Of a stretch of 33,418 nucleotides of DNA, positions 1 through 6,360 are shown in pieces (the stretch's first letter is position 1; each line of letters opens with the position of its first letter). The notes under the pieces were generated by a model. The model worked only from the letters and a program-made list of their open reading frames with translations, did no database searches and was not told the DNA's origin. The translations under genes were made by a program, and so were the position numbers. Source of the DNA: Candidatus Methanomethylicaceae archaeon (GTDB taxonomy: Archaea; Thermoproteota; Methanomethylicia; Methanomethylicales; Methanomethylicaceae); assembly GCA_025057955.1 (NCBI GenBank), contig JANXER010000001.1, positions 13,499 to 46,916 of the forward strand, given 5' to 3'.

Positions 1-565
1 CAATTATCCAAGCATATTCCATGCCCTTTGGTGTATGCTTCAAAATCTCATAACCATTCATAGGTTTAGATGAACCTAATGGAACAAAATTAATCTCATT
101 GGGATGAGAGGCCCTATAATATAGGGGCGGTGAGATTTTATCCAAATCATATATTCCTATAGAGCCCTTCTTTCTATTTGAACAGTAAGTGCTATGAAGC
201 TTTTCTTGAAGTTGCATCATTTGTATAATGGCTTCCTCATTAAGTTCAATTCCTCTAATTGCAGCTGCCACTATATAGGGTCTAACGTATTTCACACTAT
301 TATCAACAAAGAGTTTCATGGGTTTAAGTTCTGAAAATCTGGGCCTCCATTCAATATAACCATGATAGATTCTAATTCCTCTAGCAATTCCTTCACAACT
401 AAATAAGTCGGGCCTATCTGAAGTAACTTCTAAAGAAATCTTTCCATCAATTATGGCTTCTAGTTCACACTTCAAAAGCGATAGCGTCTCAATTATTTCA
501 TCATCTTTTAAGTTCATTCCAATCATTTTCTTAAGATCATTTAAATCAATAGTTATCTTTGGCAA
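1..565 (-). CDS. pheT: Phenylalanyl-tRNA synthetase beta subunit, N-terminal part (runs off left edge)
   Basis: The beta chain of the (alpha-beta)2 phenylalanyl-tRNA synthetase, a cytoplasmic enzyme charging tRNA-Phe. About 188 codons are present; the gene continues past base 1. The reading frame opens LPKITIDLNDLKKMIG and then shows EVTSDRPDLFSCEGIAR, the hallmark TSDRPDLxSxEGIAR block of the archaeal/eukaryotic beta chain. I chose the TTG at 565 because a G-rich GGGGGTGGA Shine-Dalgarno-like stretch lies just upstream; a second in-frame TTG sits at 571. It overlaps the end of pheS by 20 bases in another frame, so the two subunits are probably translationally coupled. Identification is secure; the exact start is less so. 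Confidence 0.93.
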   Translation of the reverse strand, partial: MPKITIDLNDLKKMIGMNLKDDEIIETLSLLKCELEAIIDGKISLEVTSDRPDLFSCEGIARGIRIYHGYIEWRPRFSELKPMKLFVDNSVKYVRPYIVAAAIRGIELNEEAIIQMMQLQEKLHSTYCSNRKKGSIGIYDLDKISPPLYYRASHPNEINFVPLGSSKPMNGYEILKHTPKGMEYAWII

Positions 566-2015
566 ACCCAATCCACCCCCATTCTCTTAATCTTCCTAAA
601 TCATAAGTATGAAGCTCACGTATATCATCAATCCCCAGCTTTATCATTGCCAATCTATCTATTCCAAATGCCCAAGCAATTACTGGAAATTCAATGCCAA
701 GTGGCTTAATTACCTCTGGTCTGAAAAGTCCTGCACCCAGACATTCTATCCAACCAAGCTTTGGATGTTTAACATAGGCCTCTATGCTTGGTTCAGTAAA
801 TGGAAAATAGCTTGGTTTAAACTTTATTTCCTTAAAACCCAATTGATCTGCAAATTCCTTCAATATTCCAAGAAGATGTTTAATATTTATTCCATAATCC
901 CCTATTATTCCATCTAACTGACAAAACTCCACCATATGTTTTGAATCTATTACATCTGGTCTGAATACTTTAGATAAACAAAATGCCTTAATTGGTGGAG
1001 TTTTATGATTATGTAGATATCTAACAGAAACTGCTGTGGTTTGACTTCTTAATATTGGTCGACTAGCTATTTCTCTGCTCCAATTATACCTCCATCCTCT
1101 TGAGCCAGTAGATCCACCATTTTCATGAGCTTCCTTTACTTTTATTATTAATTCCTCAGGAGCATCTATATTGGGCATAACCCCTTTAACTTGAAAGTTA
1201 TCATGTATGGTTCTCGCTGGATGATCTTGAGCTTGAAAAAGTACATCAAAATTCCAAAATTCGCTTTCAACATATGGACCTGACATCTCCTCAAAGCCCA
1301 TGTAAAATAGCAGCTCCTTTACTTCCTCTAAAAATTCTAAATAGGGATGTTTCTTTCCAATGAAAATCTCTGGGGGGGAGGCAGTAACATCATAAGGTGC
1401 TAGAGATATCTCCTTCCATTTTCCACTTTTTATAATCTCAGCTGTAAGAGCTCTAATCCCTACTTCCAATGGAGTTACATCCCTTATGAGTTCTAATATT
1501 ATAATCTTTCCACTTCTTTTATGAATCAATCCTCTTCTCTCGAGCTCTTGAATAATTTTAAGATCTTCCTCTGTCAAATTCAATCCTTCAGCCACTTTCC
1601 TCAAAACAATATCAGAATTGAAAGAAATTTTCTTCTTCAATACAATTTTTTTCCTCTCTATTGTAAAAACTCCACTTTGTCTGCCCCAGCCTAATGCTGC
1701 TGCCAACTCCTTATCATTTAAAAACTTTTTAACTTCCTCAATCGATAGCTCTCCACCAGAGGTCTCCAATAGTTTATAAACTCTTGTTTCAGGGAGGCCC
1801 TCATTAAGGCATTTCCTACCTTCATCAGTGAGCTCATACCATTCCCTTAAGATTTCCTCCACTGAAACATAATTTTTATCCCTCAGAAGAAGGGAAAGAG
1901 AGAATATTGAGGATAAGGGCTCATTCATATCCTTGGCTAGAGTTTCTGCATCTGCTCTTCCACCAAGCTTTTTAAGGGAATTTATAAGGCGAAGCTCTGA
2001 TTGACTTAATACCAT
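546..2015 (-). CDS. pheS: Phenylalanyl-tRNA synthetase alpha subunit
   Basis: Catalytic alpha chain of phenylalanyl-tRNA synthetase (class II), 489 residues, the usual archaeal length. The N-terminal 180 or so residues are winged-helix-like tRNA-contacting segments (SQSELRLINSL, then further HTH-like stretches). The catalytic core follows: motif 2 region around FQAQDHPARTIHDNF, the SQTTAVSVRYL segment, EFCQLDGIIGD and, near the end, the motif 3 segment AWAFGIDRLAMIKLGI. An in-frame GTG lies at 2024, but a perfect AGGTGAT Shine-Dalgarno overlaps it and sits three bases before ATG 2015, so 2015 is preferred. That ribosome-binding site overlaps the coaD stop codon, suggesting coupled translation within a minus-strand run that ends with pheT. 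Confidence 0.96.
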   Translation of the reverse strand: MVLSQSELRLINSLKKLGGRADAETLAKDMNEPLSSIFSLSLLLRDKNYVSVEEILREWYELTDEGRKCLNEGLPETRVYKLLETSGGELSIEEVKKFLNDKELAAALGWGRQSGVFTIERKKIVLKKKISFNSDIVLRKVAEGLNLTEEDLKIIQELERRGLIHKRSGKIIILELIRDVTPLEVGIRALTAEIIKSGKWKEISLAPYDVTASPPEIFIGKKHPYLEFLEEVKELLFYMGFEEMSGPYVESEFWNFDVLFQAQDHPARTIHDNFQVKGVMPNIDAPEELIIKVKEAHENGGSTGSRGWRYNWSREIASRPILRSQTTAVSVRYLHNHKTPPIKAFCLSKVFRPDVIDSKHMVEFCQLDGIIGDYGINIKHLLGILKEFADQLGFKEIKFKPSYFPFTEPSIEAYVKHPKLGWIECLGAGLFRPEVIKPLGIEFPVIAWAFGIDRLAMIKLGIDDIRELHTYDLGRLREWGWIGFAKDNY

Positions 2016-2020
2016 ATGAA

Positions 2021-2485
2021 TCACCTTTTGATTAAATTCCCCTCTTCATCTATTTCTCTATTTCTAATTCTAGTGGAAGAAATTGGATTTCCATTTTCTG
2101 CTAGCACATAATCAATCACATATATCTTCATATCTTTTATTCCAAGGTTCCTTCTAATTTTATTAGCTTCTTCAGCCCTTGGAAGAGTTTCCTTGGATAC
2201 AACTATGGCTTCAATTGAAGGATCATCTATTATTGGACCATAATAATCTTCTAAAATTATTATTTTAGCTCTCTCAATTAATCCCATCTCCTTGAGAAAG
2301 CCTCTAAGATGAGAAATTCTCTGCTCTAAGTTCATATCATGAGGTTTATTCATTCTTTTAAGAAAATCATCAGAGGTTACTCCAATAATGACAAAATCTC
2401 CCTTTTCAAAAGCTGTTAAAATAAGCTTCTTATGACCTTTATGAAGGTGATCAAATGTTCCTCCTATAGCAACAATCCTATGCAT
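2021..2485 (-). CDS. coaD: Phosphopantetheine adenylyltransferase (archaeal CoaD)
   Basis: Transfers AMP from ATP to 4'-phosphopantetheine to give dephospho-CoA, the penultimate CoA step. The 154-residue product starts MHRIVAIGGTFDHLHKGHK, which has the nucleotidyltransferase signature GTFDHLHxGH (residues about 9-18). Near the C-terminus ISSTRIRNREID gives the second ISSTxIR motif of this superfamily. The length fits the archaeal/eukaryotic-type enzyme. ATG 2485 is chosen because homology begins right there and GAGTGAT precedes it; the frame stays open upstream into the neighbouring gene but that extension does not look coding. Only two bases separate it from the upstream zinc-ribbon gene. 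The other CoA genes of the window lie at 26.7-29.5 kb. Confidence 0.93.
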   Translation of the reverse strand: MHRIVAIGGTFDHLHKGHKKLILTAFEKGDFVIIGVTSDDFLKRMNKPHDMNLEQRISHLRGFLKEMGLIERAKIIILEDYYGPIIDDPSIEAIVVSKETLPRAEEANKIRRNLGIKDMKIYVIDYVLAENGNPISSTRIRNREIDEEGNLIKR

Positions 2486-2487
2486 AA

Positions 2488-2841
2488 TCACTCTTTCTTT
2501 ATAGTAACTGAATATATACCCATTATGTAGGATAGACCTGAACATTTTTTACATGGGCCGAGTTCTTTGAATATATAATCCCCTTCCATGAATTGTCTCT
2601 CTTCCTTATAATCGCAATTCTTACAACCTATTATTGTTAGAACTCTCTCTATGGGAATCTGAGGTTGTTTATATCCAAAGAAAAATATTGCCCAAGATGC
2701 AAGCAAGAGCGCCAAACCTCCAAACATAATTATTTGACTATATGAATGATTAATAACAGTGGCAATTAAAAATAGTATAAATGCTCCCATTGTTAAAATC
2801 ATGGAAATAATGGATATTTTTGATCTTCTATTTGCTTCCAT
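2488..2841 (-). CDS. Two-helix membrane protein with C-terminal zinc ribbon
   Basis: Small protein of 117 residues, function unknown. Residues about 10-30 (ISIISMILTMGAFILFLIAT) and 36-57 (IIMFGGLALLLASWAIFFFG) are strongly hydrophobic and should form two membrane helices. The soluble tail carries CKNC near residue 73 and CKKC near residue 97, a likely zinc-ribbon pair. Such proteins are widespread and uncharacterised in archaea. It lies between DUF1512 (22 bases upstream) and coaD (2 bases downstream) on the same strand, so it is probably co-transcribed, but the neighbours do not suggest a function. Confidence 0.75.
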   Translation of the reverse strand: MEANRRSKISIISMILTMGAFILFLIATVINHSYSQIIMFGGLALLLASWAIFFFGYKQPQIPIERVLTIIGCKNCDYKEERQFMEGDYIFKELGPCKKCSGLSYIMGIYSVTIKKE

Positions 2842-2863
2842 AATCTCACCTATATAATCTCAT

Positions 2864-3973
2864 TTATTGAGCAATTCCAATGGTATTACCAATTCCAGCC
2901 ACTATAACAACATCTCCCTCCTTGGTTCTTTCAACTATTGCTTTTTTCAATCTATCCAAAAGCAAATTTGCTGCCTCAAATATCTCCTTCTTCATGGTTG
3001 TAAGAGCTTCTTCTAAGTCCATTTTACATATCATTGCATCCAATGGTATTTTATACTTTGTAGCTACTTCTTCAATTTTATATTTCTCTGGTCCAGGATC
3101 GCCTATGGCTGCACCCACACCTTCTACAATTTCACCTGTGGCTTCGCCCTCAAGCTTAGAAGCTGCATCTATCATGAATATTCTTGCCACTTTTCCCTCC
3201 AATTCCTCTATGAGCTTCTTTATAGCCTCCCCTGGCTTTCCAACAAATCCTCCAGGGCCCTCTGCCTTTATTACATAGACCCTTCTATTCTCTATATTAA
3301 GTTCAGAGCAGACTATATCCTCAGCTATTACTCTTTTTGGAAGACCAAACATTAGCTTAGAGGCCACTAGTGGTCCAAAGCCATCTCCAATGGGCTTTCC
3401 AGAGGAAAATGTCTTTTGAGCCTTATAATAAGCATCAGCAATTTTCATTATAAGTGGAAGTTGCATATCCAATTGAACGAAAATCATAAGGCTTTTGGTT
3501 TTCTTTCCAAGCAATAGAAAATGTCTAACCACTTTAAATATGAAGTTTAAGGCCATGGCAGCTTCTAATACATCCTCTACATTTGCAGCTTCAACCCTTC
3601 CAGCCTTTGGTGCAACTTGAGAGACAAAAGCCTTAATTCTATCCCTTCTATTGTTCAATATATGTTCTAACCTCATGAGAACTCCAAATGGATCCCTGTC
3701 CACAGGTTCTATTGCAAAGAAATCCAACATGGAATTCACCTTTGATTTAATATCAGAGCCCTCCACAGCGAATTTTTGTATATTCGCTAGGGCTTCCTCT
3801 TTGCTTTTTTCTGCAAGCATTTGAAGCTTCATTGTAGCTCTTTCAGCATTTCTTTGATAGTTCCATATTTGAATTCTTTGATTGAATAAAAGTATTATCG
3901 AGAAGAAGATAGCTAACCAAATTATATTTATTAATGTTGATGTTATATCATCACCAAATAATCCTGTGAGCAT
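2864..3973 (-). CDS. DUF1512 family archaeal membrane-anchored protein
   Basis: Conserved archaeal protein of unknown function, 369 residues, matching my memory of the DUF1512 family. It has one N-terminal membrane helix (residues about 13-29, INIIWLAIFFSIILLF), a helical region (NYQRNAERATMKLQMLAEKSKEE...) and a soluble domain with glycine-rich segments (AEGPGGFVGKPGEAIKKLI; EGVGAAIGDPGPEKYKIEE; VIVAGIGNTIGIAQ) that look like a ligand-binding fold. The frame is open back to 4069, but those 32 codons lie partly within the 5S rRNA and their peptide is just translated rRNA, so I start at ATG 3973. No good Shine-Dalgarno is seen before it. First gene of the run leading to pheT. Confidence 0.85.
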   Translation of the reverse strand: MLTGLFGDDITSTLINIIWLAIFFSIILLFNQRIQIWNYQRNAERATMKLQMLAEKSKEEALANIQKFAVEGSDIKSKVNSMLDFFAIEPVDRDPFGVLMRLEHILNNRRDRIKAFVSQVAPKAGRVEAANVEDVLEAAMALNFIFKVVRHFLLLGKKTKSLMIFVQLDMQLPLIMKIADAYYKAQKTFSSGKPIGDGFGPLVASKLMFGLPKRVIAEDIVCSELNIENRRVYVIKAEGPGGFVGKPGEAIKKLIEELEGKVARIFMIDAASKLEGEATGEIVEGVGAAIGDPGPEKYKIEEVATKYKIPLDAMICKMDLEEALTTMKKEIFEAANLLLDRLKKAIVERTKEGDVVIVAGIGNTIGIAQ

Positions 3974-4021
3974 AACAATCCATTTTTTGAAAAAGTTAAA
4001 TATATTTGTTTTTATGGGATG

Positions 4022-4141
4022 GCCGCCAGCTTCTGCGGCTTCCCAGGCCCTCTCGGAGCCCAGTACCACCGCAGACGTTTGGCGGTTTAACTTCCGTGTT
4101 CGATATGGGAACGGGTGGAACCCGCCAACTATGGCCGGCGT
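4022..4141 (-). rRNA. rrf: 5S ribosomal RNA, stand-alone
   Basis: Reading the minus strand, the segment shows the conserved 5S rRNA blocks: GGCCATAG near the 5' end, CCCGTTCCCATATCGAAC, GGAAGTTAA, then GGTGGTACTGGG in the 3' half. The two ends pair as helix I: CGCCGGC at 4140-4134 with GCTGGCG at 4030-4024. The length is about 120 bases, as expected. No 16S or 23S rRNA is adjacent, so this 5S gene is unlinked from the large rRNAs within this window. End positions are accurate to a few bases. A T-rich stretch on the minus strand near 3997-3989 may end the transcript before DUF1512. Confidence 0.93.
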
Positions 4142-4177
4142 GCCAAGAATATTTAAAAAAAATGAATTTTTTAAAGT

Positions 4178-4411
4178 TTACTGTTCCATAACAATCATGG
4201 TCATAGTAGAGCGCACTTTATCGAGTTGTCTTATTTTCTTAGTTACACATTCCCTCAATTTCTCCAAAGTATCTGCCTCAAGAATAGCCACAAGATCGTA
4301 TACTCCATAGACCATATACGCTTGCTTAACCTCTGAAATCTTTTTAATATTTTCAAGTACTTCCTTGTCGGAGCCAGCTTCTACATTGATTAAAACGAAT
4401 GCAAGAGGCAT
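4178..4411 (-). CDS. Stand-alone Lrp/AsnC ligand-binding (RAM) domain protein
   Basis: A 77-residue protein that consists of only the effector-binding alpha-beta domain of Lrp/AsnC regulators. The characteristic pattern is LINVEAGSDKEVLENIKKISEV, then AYMVYGVYDLVAILEAD, then KIRQLDKVRSTMTMIV. No helix-turn-helix is present, and no upstream frame supplies one. Such orphan RAM proteins are common in archaea and are thought to bind amino acids and oligomerise, some pairing with full-length Lrp proteins. It lies between the 5S rRNA and tRNA-Trp genes, same strand, which says little about its role. Confidence 0.88.
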   Translation of the reverse strand: MPLAFVLINVEAGSDKEVLENIKKISEVKQAYMVYGVYDLVAILEADTLEKLRECVTKKIRQLDKVRSTMTMIVMEQ

Positions 4412-4490
4412 AATCTATCCCATATAATCTTTGGGAAATCAATTATTTAAATGGTGGGGCTGGAGGGACTTGAACCCCCGACATGCGGGT

Positions 4491-4545
4491 TTCCCCGTAG
4501 CTCCAGAAGCACATCATCCCTTATGGTCATAGCCAAGATAAACCT
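4491..4545 (-). other. Canonical tRNA-Trp intron at position 37/38 (55 bases)
   Basis: Canonical archaeal intron position. The central helix is CTCC (tRNA 32-35) with GGGG at the intron end; the bulges are AG|A and AA|A, giving cuts after position 37 and before position 38. The intron contains TCTGGAGC, complementary to GCTCCAGA of the mature anticodon loop, preceded by an ATGATG motif. That pairing could be part of pre-tRNA folding or a guide-like element. Confidence 0.82.
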
Positions 4546-4554
4546 CTGGAGCCC

Positions 4555-4583
4555 TTAACGAGGCGAGGATTGTCCCTCACCTT
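4555..4583 (-). other. Non-canonical tRNA-Trp intron at position 28/29 (29 bases)
   Basis: This insert splits the 5' strand of the anticodon stem. It folds into a textbook bulge-helix-bulge: central 4-bp helix GACG (exon) with CGTT (intron end), a 3-base bulge GC|A on the 5' side, a 3-base bulge AA|G on the 3' side, and an inner hairpin AGGTGAGG/CCTCGCCT with a GACAAT loop. Cutting after the second base of each bulge joins GGC to GGG and restores the stem GCGGG/CCCGC. Additional introns at such positions are known mainly from Thermoproteales and related archaea. Confidence 0.85.
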
Positions 4584-4612
4584 GCCGTCATACCGTGCTA
4601 GACCACAGCCCC

Positions 4613-5151
4613 ACCAATATAAGAAATAAAGAAATATTACTTATAATTTTTACGAAAAATTTGGCTTCCTAACAAATGACTTCTAAGGTAAAATATAATT
4701 CCAATAATCCCAATTAAAATGCAGAATAAGCATATCTCTAAAATTAAGGAAGAATTGTAAACTGGATTTTATTTCAATTGAATAGAGGGGTATGATATCT
4801 TCATAGAGAGTAGACATAAAGTAACGTCCCAAAAATGCCCGCAACTATAAAGGACTTAAGAGCTTGATTGAAACATCGAGCACAAATTGTCCTTAAGGAG
4901 AAACATTAGGTAACCTAGGGTCAAATCAATAATTGCAACAAAAACGTATGCAAATATGCAAGGGATAGTTTAATCCCAGAAGAATAATTAGGTTCTAGAT
5001 CGATGATGATGCTTGCTAAAATAAATGTTGGAGCATTGAGGTATTTTCCAAAAAGCAAACTTAATCCTAGGCCAGGACTTAAGAGAGTAAAGGGTATAAT
5101 CTATAACTTAATAATTTACCATGTTATAATATTCCCCCTTTATTCCTCCTT
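4613..5151. other. Gene-poor gap, possible decayed coding remnants
   Basis: About 540 bases without a supportable gene. On the plus strand near 5000-5095 one frame reads AKINVGALRYFPKSKLNP and continues with PGLKRVKG, which looks protein-like, perhaps the tail of a lost transposase or other gene. Frames upstream (about 4840-4980) are broken by stops. I see a perfect TCCTTAAGGA palindrome near 4894 but no clear RNA gene, terminator or repeat family. Confidence 0.35.
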
Positions 5152-5195
5152 TATATACTTAGTTATACTAAATATATACTTAGGCTAAGTATATA
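5152..5195 (+). promoter_or_regulatory. Palindromic operator-like repeats overlapping a TATA-like promoter
   Basis: TATATACTTAG occurs at 5152-5162 and again at 5173-5183, exactly 21 bases (two helical turns) apart. The second copy is followed, after one central G (5184), by its exact reverse complement CTAAGTATATA (5185-5195), making a perfect 23-base palindrome. The A/T core resembles archaeal TATA boxes, so a protein bound here would probably compete with TBP. It lies 30-75 bases before the PH-domain gene and most likely controls that gene. Confidence 0.65.
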
Positions 5196-5252
5196 CTAAG
5201 GATCTACTCTATGGGGTGATGTAAAATCAAAGTTTTCAGGCCGAATCCACAA

Positions 5253-5819
5253 ATGAAGTCGCTATATTTTACATATCTGGCATTGGTAGTTATTCCACTT
5301 TTCATAGTAGGTTTTGGAATAATTTCATATTCAATTCTAATAGGCGAGCGGACTATTGCTATGATATTTGTAATATTATACATTCTTCCCCTCACAATTA
5401 TAACAATATTCATAAGCTATTGGATTCCAAAGTTCTATGAGTCCATAAAATATCAATTGACAGAAACTGAGGTTAGAGTGGAAAGAGGAGTTTGGTGGAA
5501 GATGCGCCATGCTGTTCCTTATTCTAGGATAATGAGCTTGGATACAATTCAAGGACCAATATCAAGGCGCTTTGGAATTGGAACTGTGGACATATATACT
5601 GCAGGTTATACGGGAAGAGCTGGTGGAGGAGGAGGCTTTAGCACAAGAAGAGCTGAGGCATCCATAATGCATATATCAAATTTCTTAGAGTTAAGAGAGG
5701 AGATTTTAAATATTGTTAAGGAAAGAGCGTTATTTAGTTTTTCAAGCACTCCATTAGATATTATTGCTCAGCAAATATTGGAGGAATTGAGGGGAATTCG
5801 GAAATTATTGAGCTCTTAA
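5253..5819 (+). CDS. Membrane protein with bacterial-type PH (YdbS/DUF304-like) domain
   Basis: Function unknown; bPH2-family proteins are membrane-attached beta-sandwich domains. Of 188 residues, about 1-25 (YFTYLALVVIPLFIVGFGII) and 34-57 (AMIFVILYILPLTIITIFIS) form two membrane helices. The PH domain follows: YQLTETEVRVERGVWW, then VPYSRIMSLDTIQGPISRRFGIGTVDIYTAG, and a glycine-rich GRAGGGGGF loop. A strong GGGGTGAT ribosome site at 5213-5220 points to a start near 5226, where the frame has ATC rather than ATG. Translating from there gives IKVFRPNPQ ahead of the ATG used here, which reads like a genuine N-terminus. A paralogue-like PH protein lies at 9575. The palindromic operator lies just upstream. 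Confidence 0.8.
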   Translation: MKSLYFTYLALVVIPLFIVGFGIISYSILIGERTIAMIFVILYILPLTIITIFISYWIPKFYESIKYQLTETEVRVERGVWWKMRHAVPYSRIMSLDTIQGPISRRFGIGTVDIYTAGYTGRAGGGGGFSTRRAEASIMHISNFLELREEILNIVKERALFSFSSTPLDIIAQQILEELRGIRKLLSS

Positions 5820-5842
5820 TTATTTTTCTATGATAAAATATC

Positions 5843-5980
5843 ATGATTCATCATAAAATTAAGTATAATAGGAAATTCTGGAATGTAATAGCTAATTTTC
5901 CAAACTATAAGCAAATAGAAAAGGAGCTACTAAAACATTGGTTTAAAACAGAAAGACTCTTTCAAAATCTTATAAGCTAA
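5843..5980 (+). CDS. Possible small ORF or gene fragment (45 residues)
   Basis: A frame from ATG 5843 reads MIHHKIKYNRKFWNVIANF and ends KTERLFQNLIS. Its composition (aromatics, amphipathic spacing) is protein-like, unlike the surrounding AT-rich gap, but there is no Shine-Dalgarno and I do not recognise a family. It may be the C-terminal remnant of a lost gene. It lies between the PH-domain gene and tRNA-Thr. Confidence 0.3.
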   Translation: MIHHKIKYNRKFWNVIANFPNYKQIEKELLKHWFKTERLFQNLIS

Positions 5981-6037
5981 ACCCTGGAATATGCTATGAT
6001 TAAATTATTAGAAATCCTTGAGTATAAAGTAATTTTA

Positions 6038-6114
6038 TGGAGCCCCAGGCGGGCTTTGAACCCGCGACCCCCGCCTTACCAAGGCGATGCTCCACCAGGC
6101 TGAGCTACTGGGGC
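6038..6114 (-). tRNA. tRNA-Thr (GGT), CCA encoded
   Basis: Minus strand: acceptor GCCCCAG/CTGGGGC with U73, D arm with AGCTCAGCCTGGTGGAGC, anticodon stem TCGCC/GGCGG enclosing the loop TTGGTAA (anticodon GGT, threonine), T arm GCGGG-TTCAAAG-CCCGC. The CCA tail is encoded at 6040-6038. No intron. U73 is normal for archaeal tRNA-Thr. Confidence 0.95.
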
Positions 6115-6310
6115 TTGAAATTTTTATTTGCTTAAGAATTTAATTAATTTTTCCTAATTCCTGGAATACCATGTGCAAAAAATAATGGGCAGTCATCATC
6201 TATATTTGGATGTAACTTAGTCAATTATCTACATCCATTTGTTAAAAATGCTCTTCAGAGAAGCTATTTGTTAAAAAACATTTATAATCCTCGAGGTTTT
6301 AAATCCCAAA

Positions 6311-6360
6311 ATATTGGGAGGATAAATTTAAGCCAAAAAAAATTAAGCCCTCCCCAATAT
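6311..6360 (-). terminator. Hairpin at the 3' end of hcp
   Basis: ATATTGGGAGG (6311-6321) pairs with CCTCCCCAATAT (6349-6360), with one G bulged, enclosing an A/T-rich loop that contains a run of eight T on the minus strand and a repeated GGCTTAA. The right arm lies in the last codons of hcp, so the stem spans its stop codon. It may terminate or stabilise the hcp mRNA. Confidence 0.5.

Larger units (their letters stand above)
4452..4612 (-). tRNA. tRNA-Trp (CCA) with two introns and encoded CCA end
   Basis: Removing 4555-4583 and 4491-4545 leaves a clean tRNA on the minus strand. The acceptor is GGGGCTG/CAGCCCC with A73, and CCA is encoded at 4454-4452. The D arm is GTC/GAC, the anticodon stem GCGGG/CCCGC, the loop CTCCAGA with anticodon CCA (Trp), the variable loop ATGTC, and the T arm GGGGG-TTCAAGT-CCCTC. 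Only after removing both inserts does the anticodon stem have five Watson-Crick pairs. The mature length is 77 bases including CCA. Identification as tryptophan rests on the CCA anticodon and on GGGCTCCAGA, typical of archaeal tRNA-Trp. Confidence 0.92.

Noticed and set aside
3974-4069. N-terminal extension of the DUF1512 frame (begins MVLGSERAWEAAEAGG)
   Set aside because: It is partly translated 5S rRNA sequence; the family start and membrane helix fit ATG 3973.
4006-4310. Plus-strand open frames across the 5S rRNA and RAM-domain gene
   Set aside because: They are antisense to a clear rRNA and a clear protein gene and resemble no protein.
5003-5188. 61-codon plus-strand frame containing VGALRYFPKSKLNP
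   Set aside because: The middle looks protein-like, but the C-terminal part runs through the palindromic promoter and there is no ribosome site; at best a remnant of another gene.
5204-5413. Minus-strand frame opposite the PH-domain gene
   Set aside because: It is antisense to a gene with clear membrane helices and a PH domain; no homology pattern.
6120-6240. Minus-strand fragment with IDDDCPLFFAHGIPGIRKN
   Set aside because: Looks protein-like but is only about 25 codons, with stops immediately upstream; too short to call a gene or a family.
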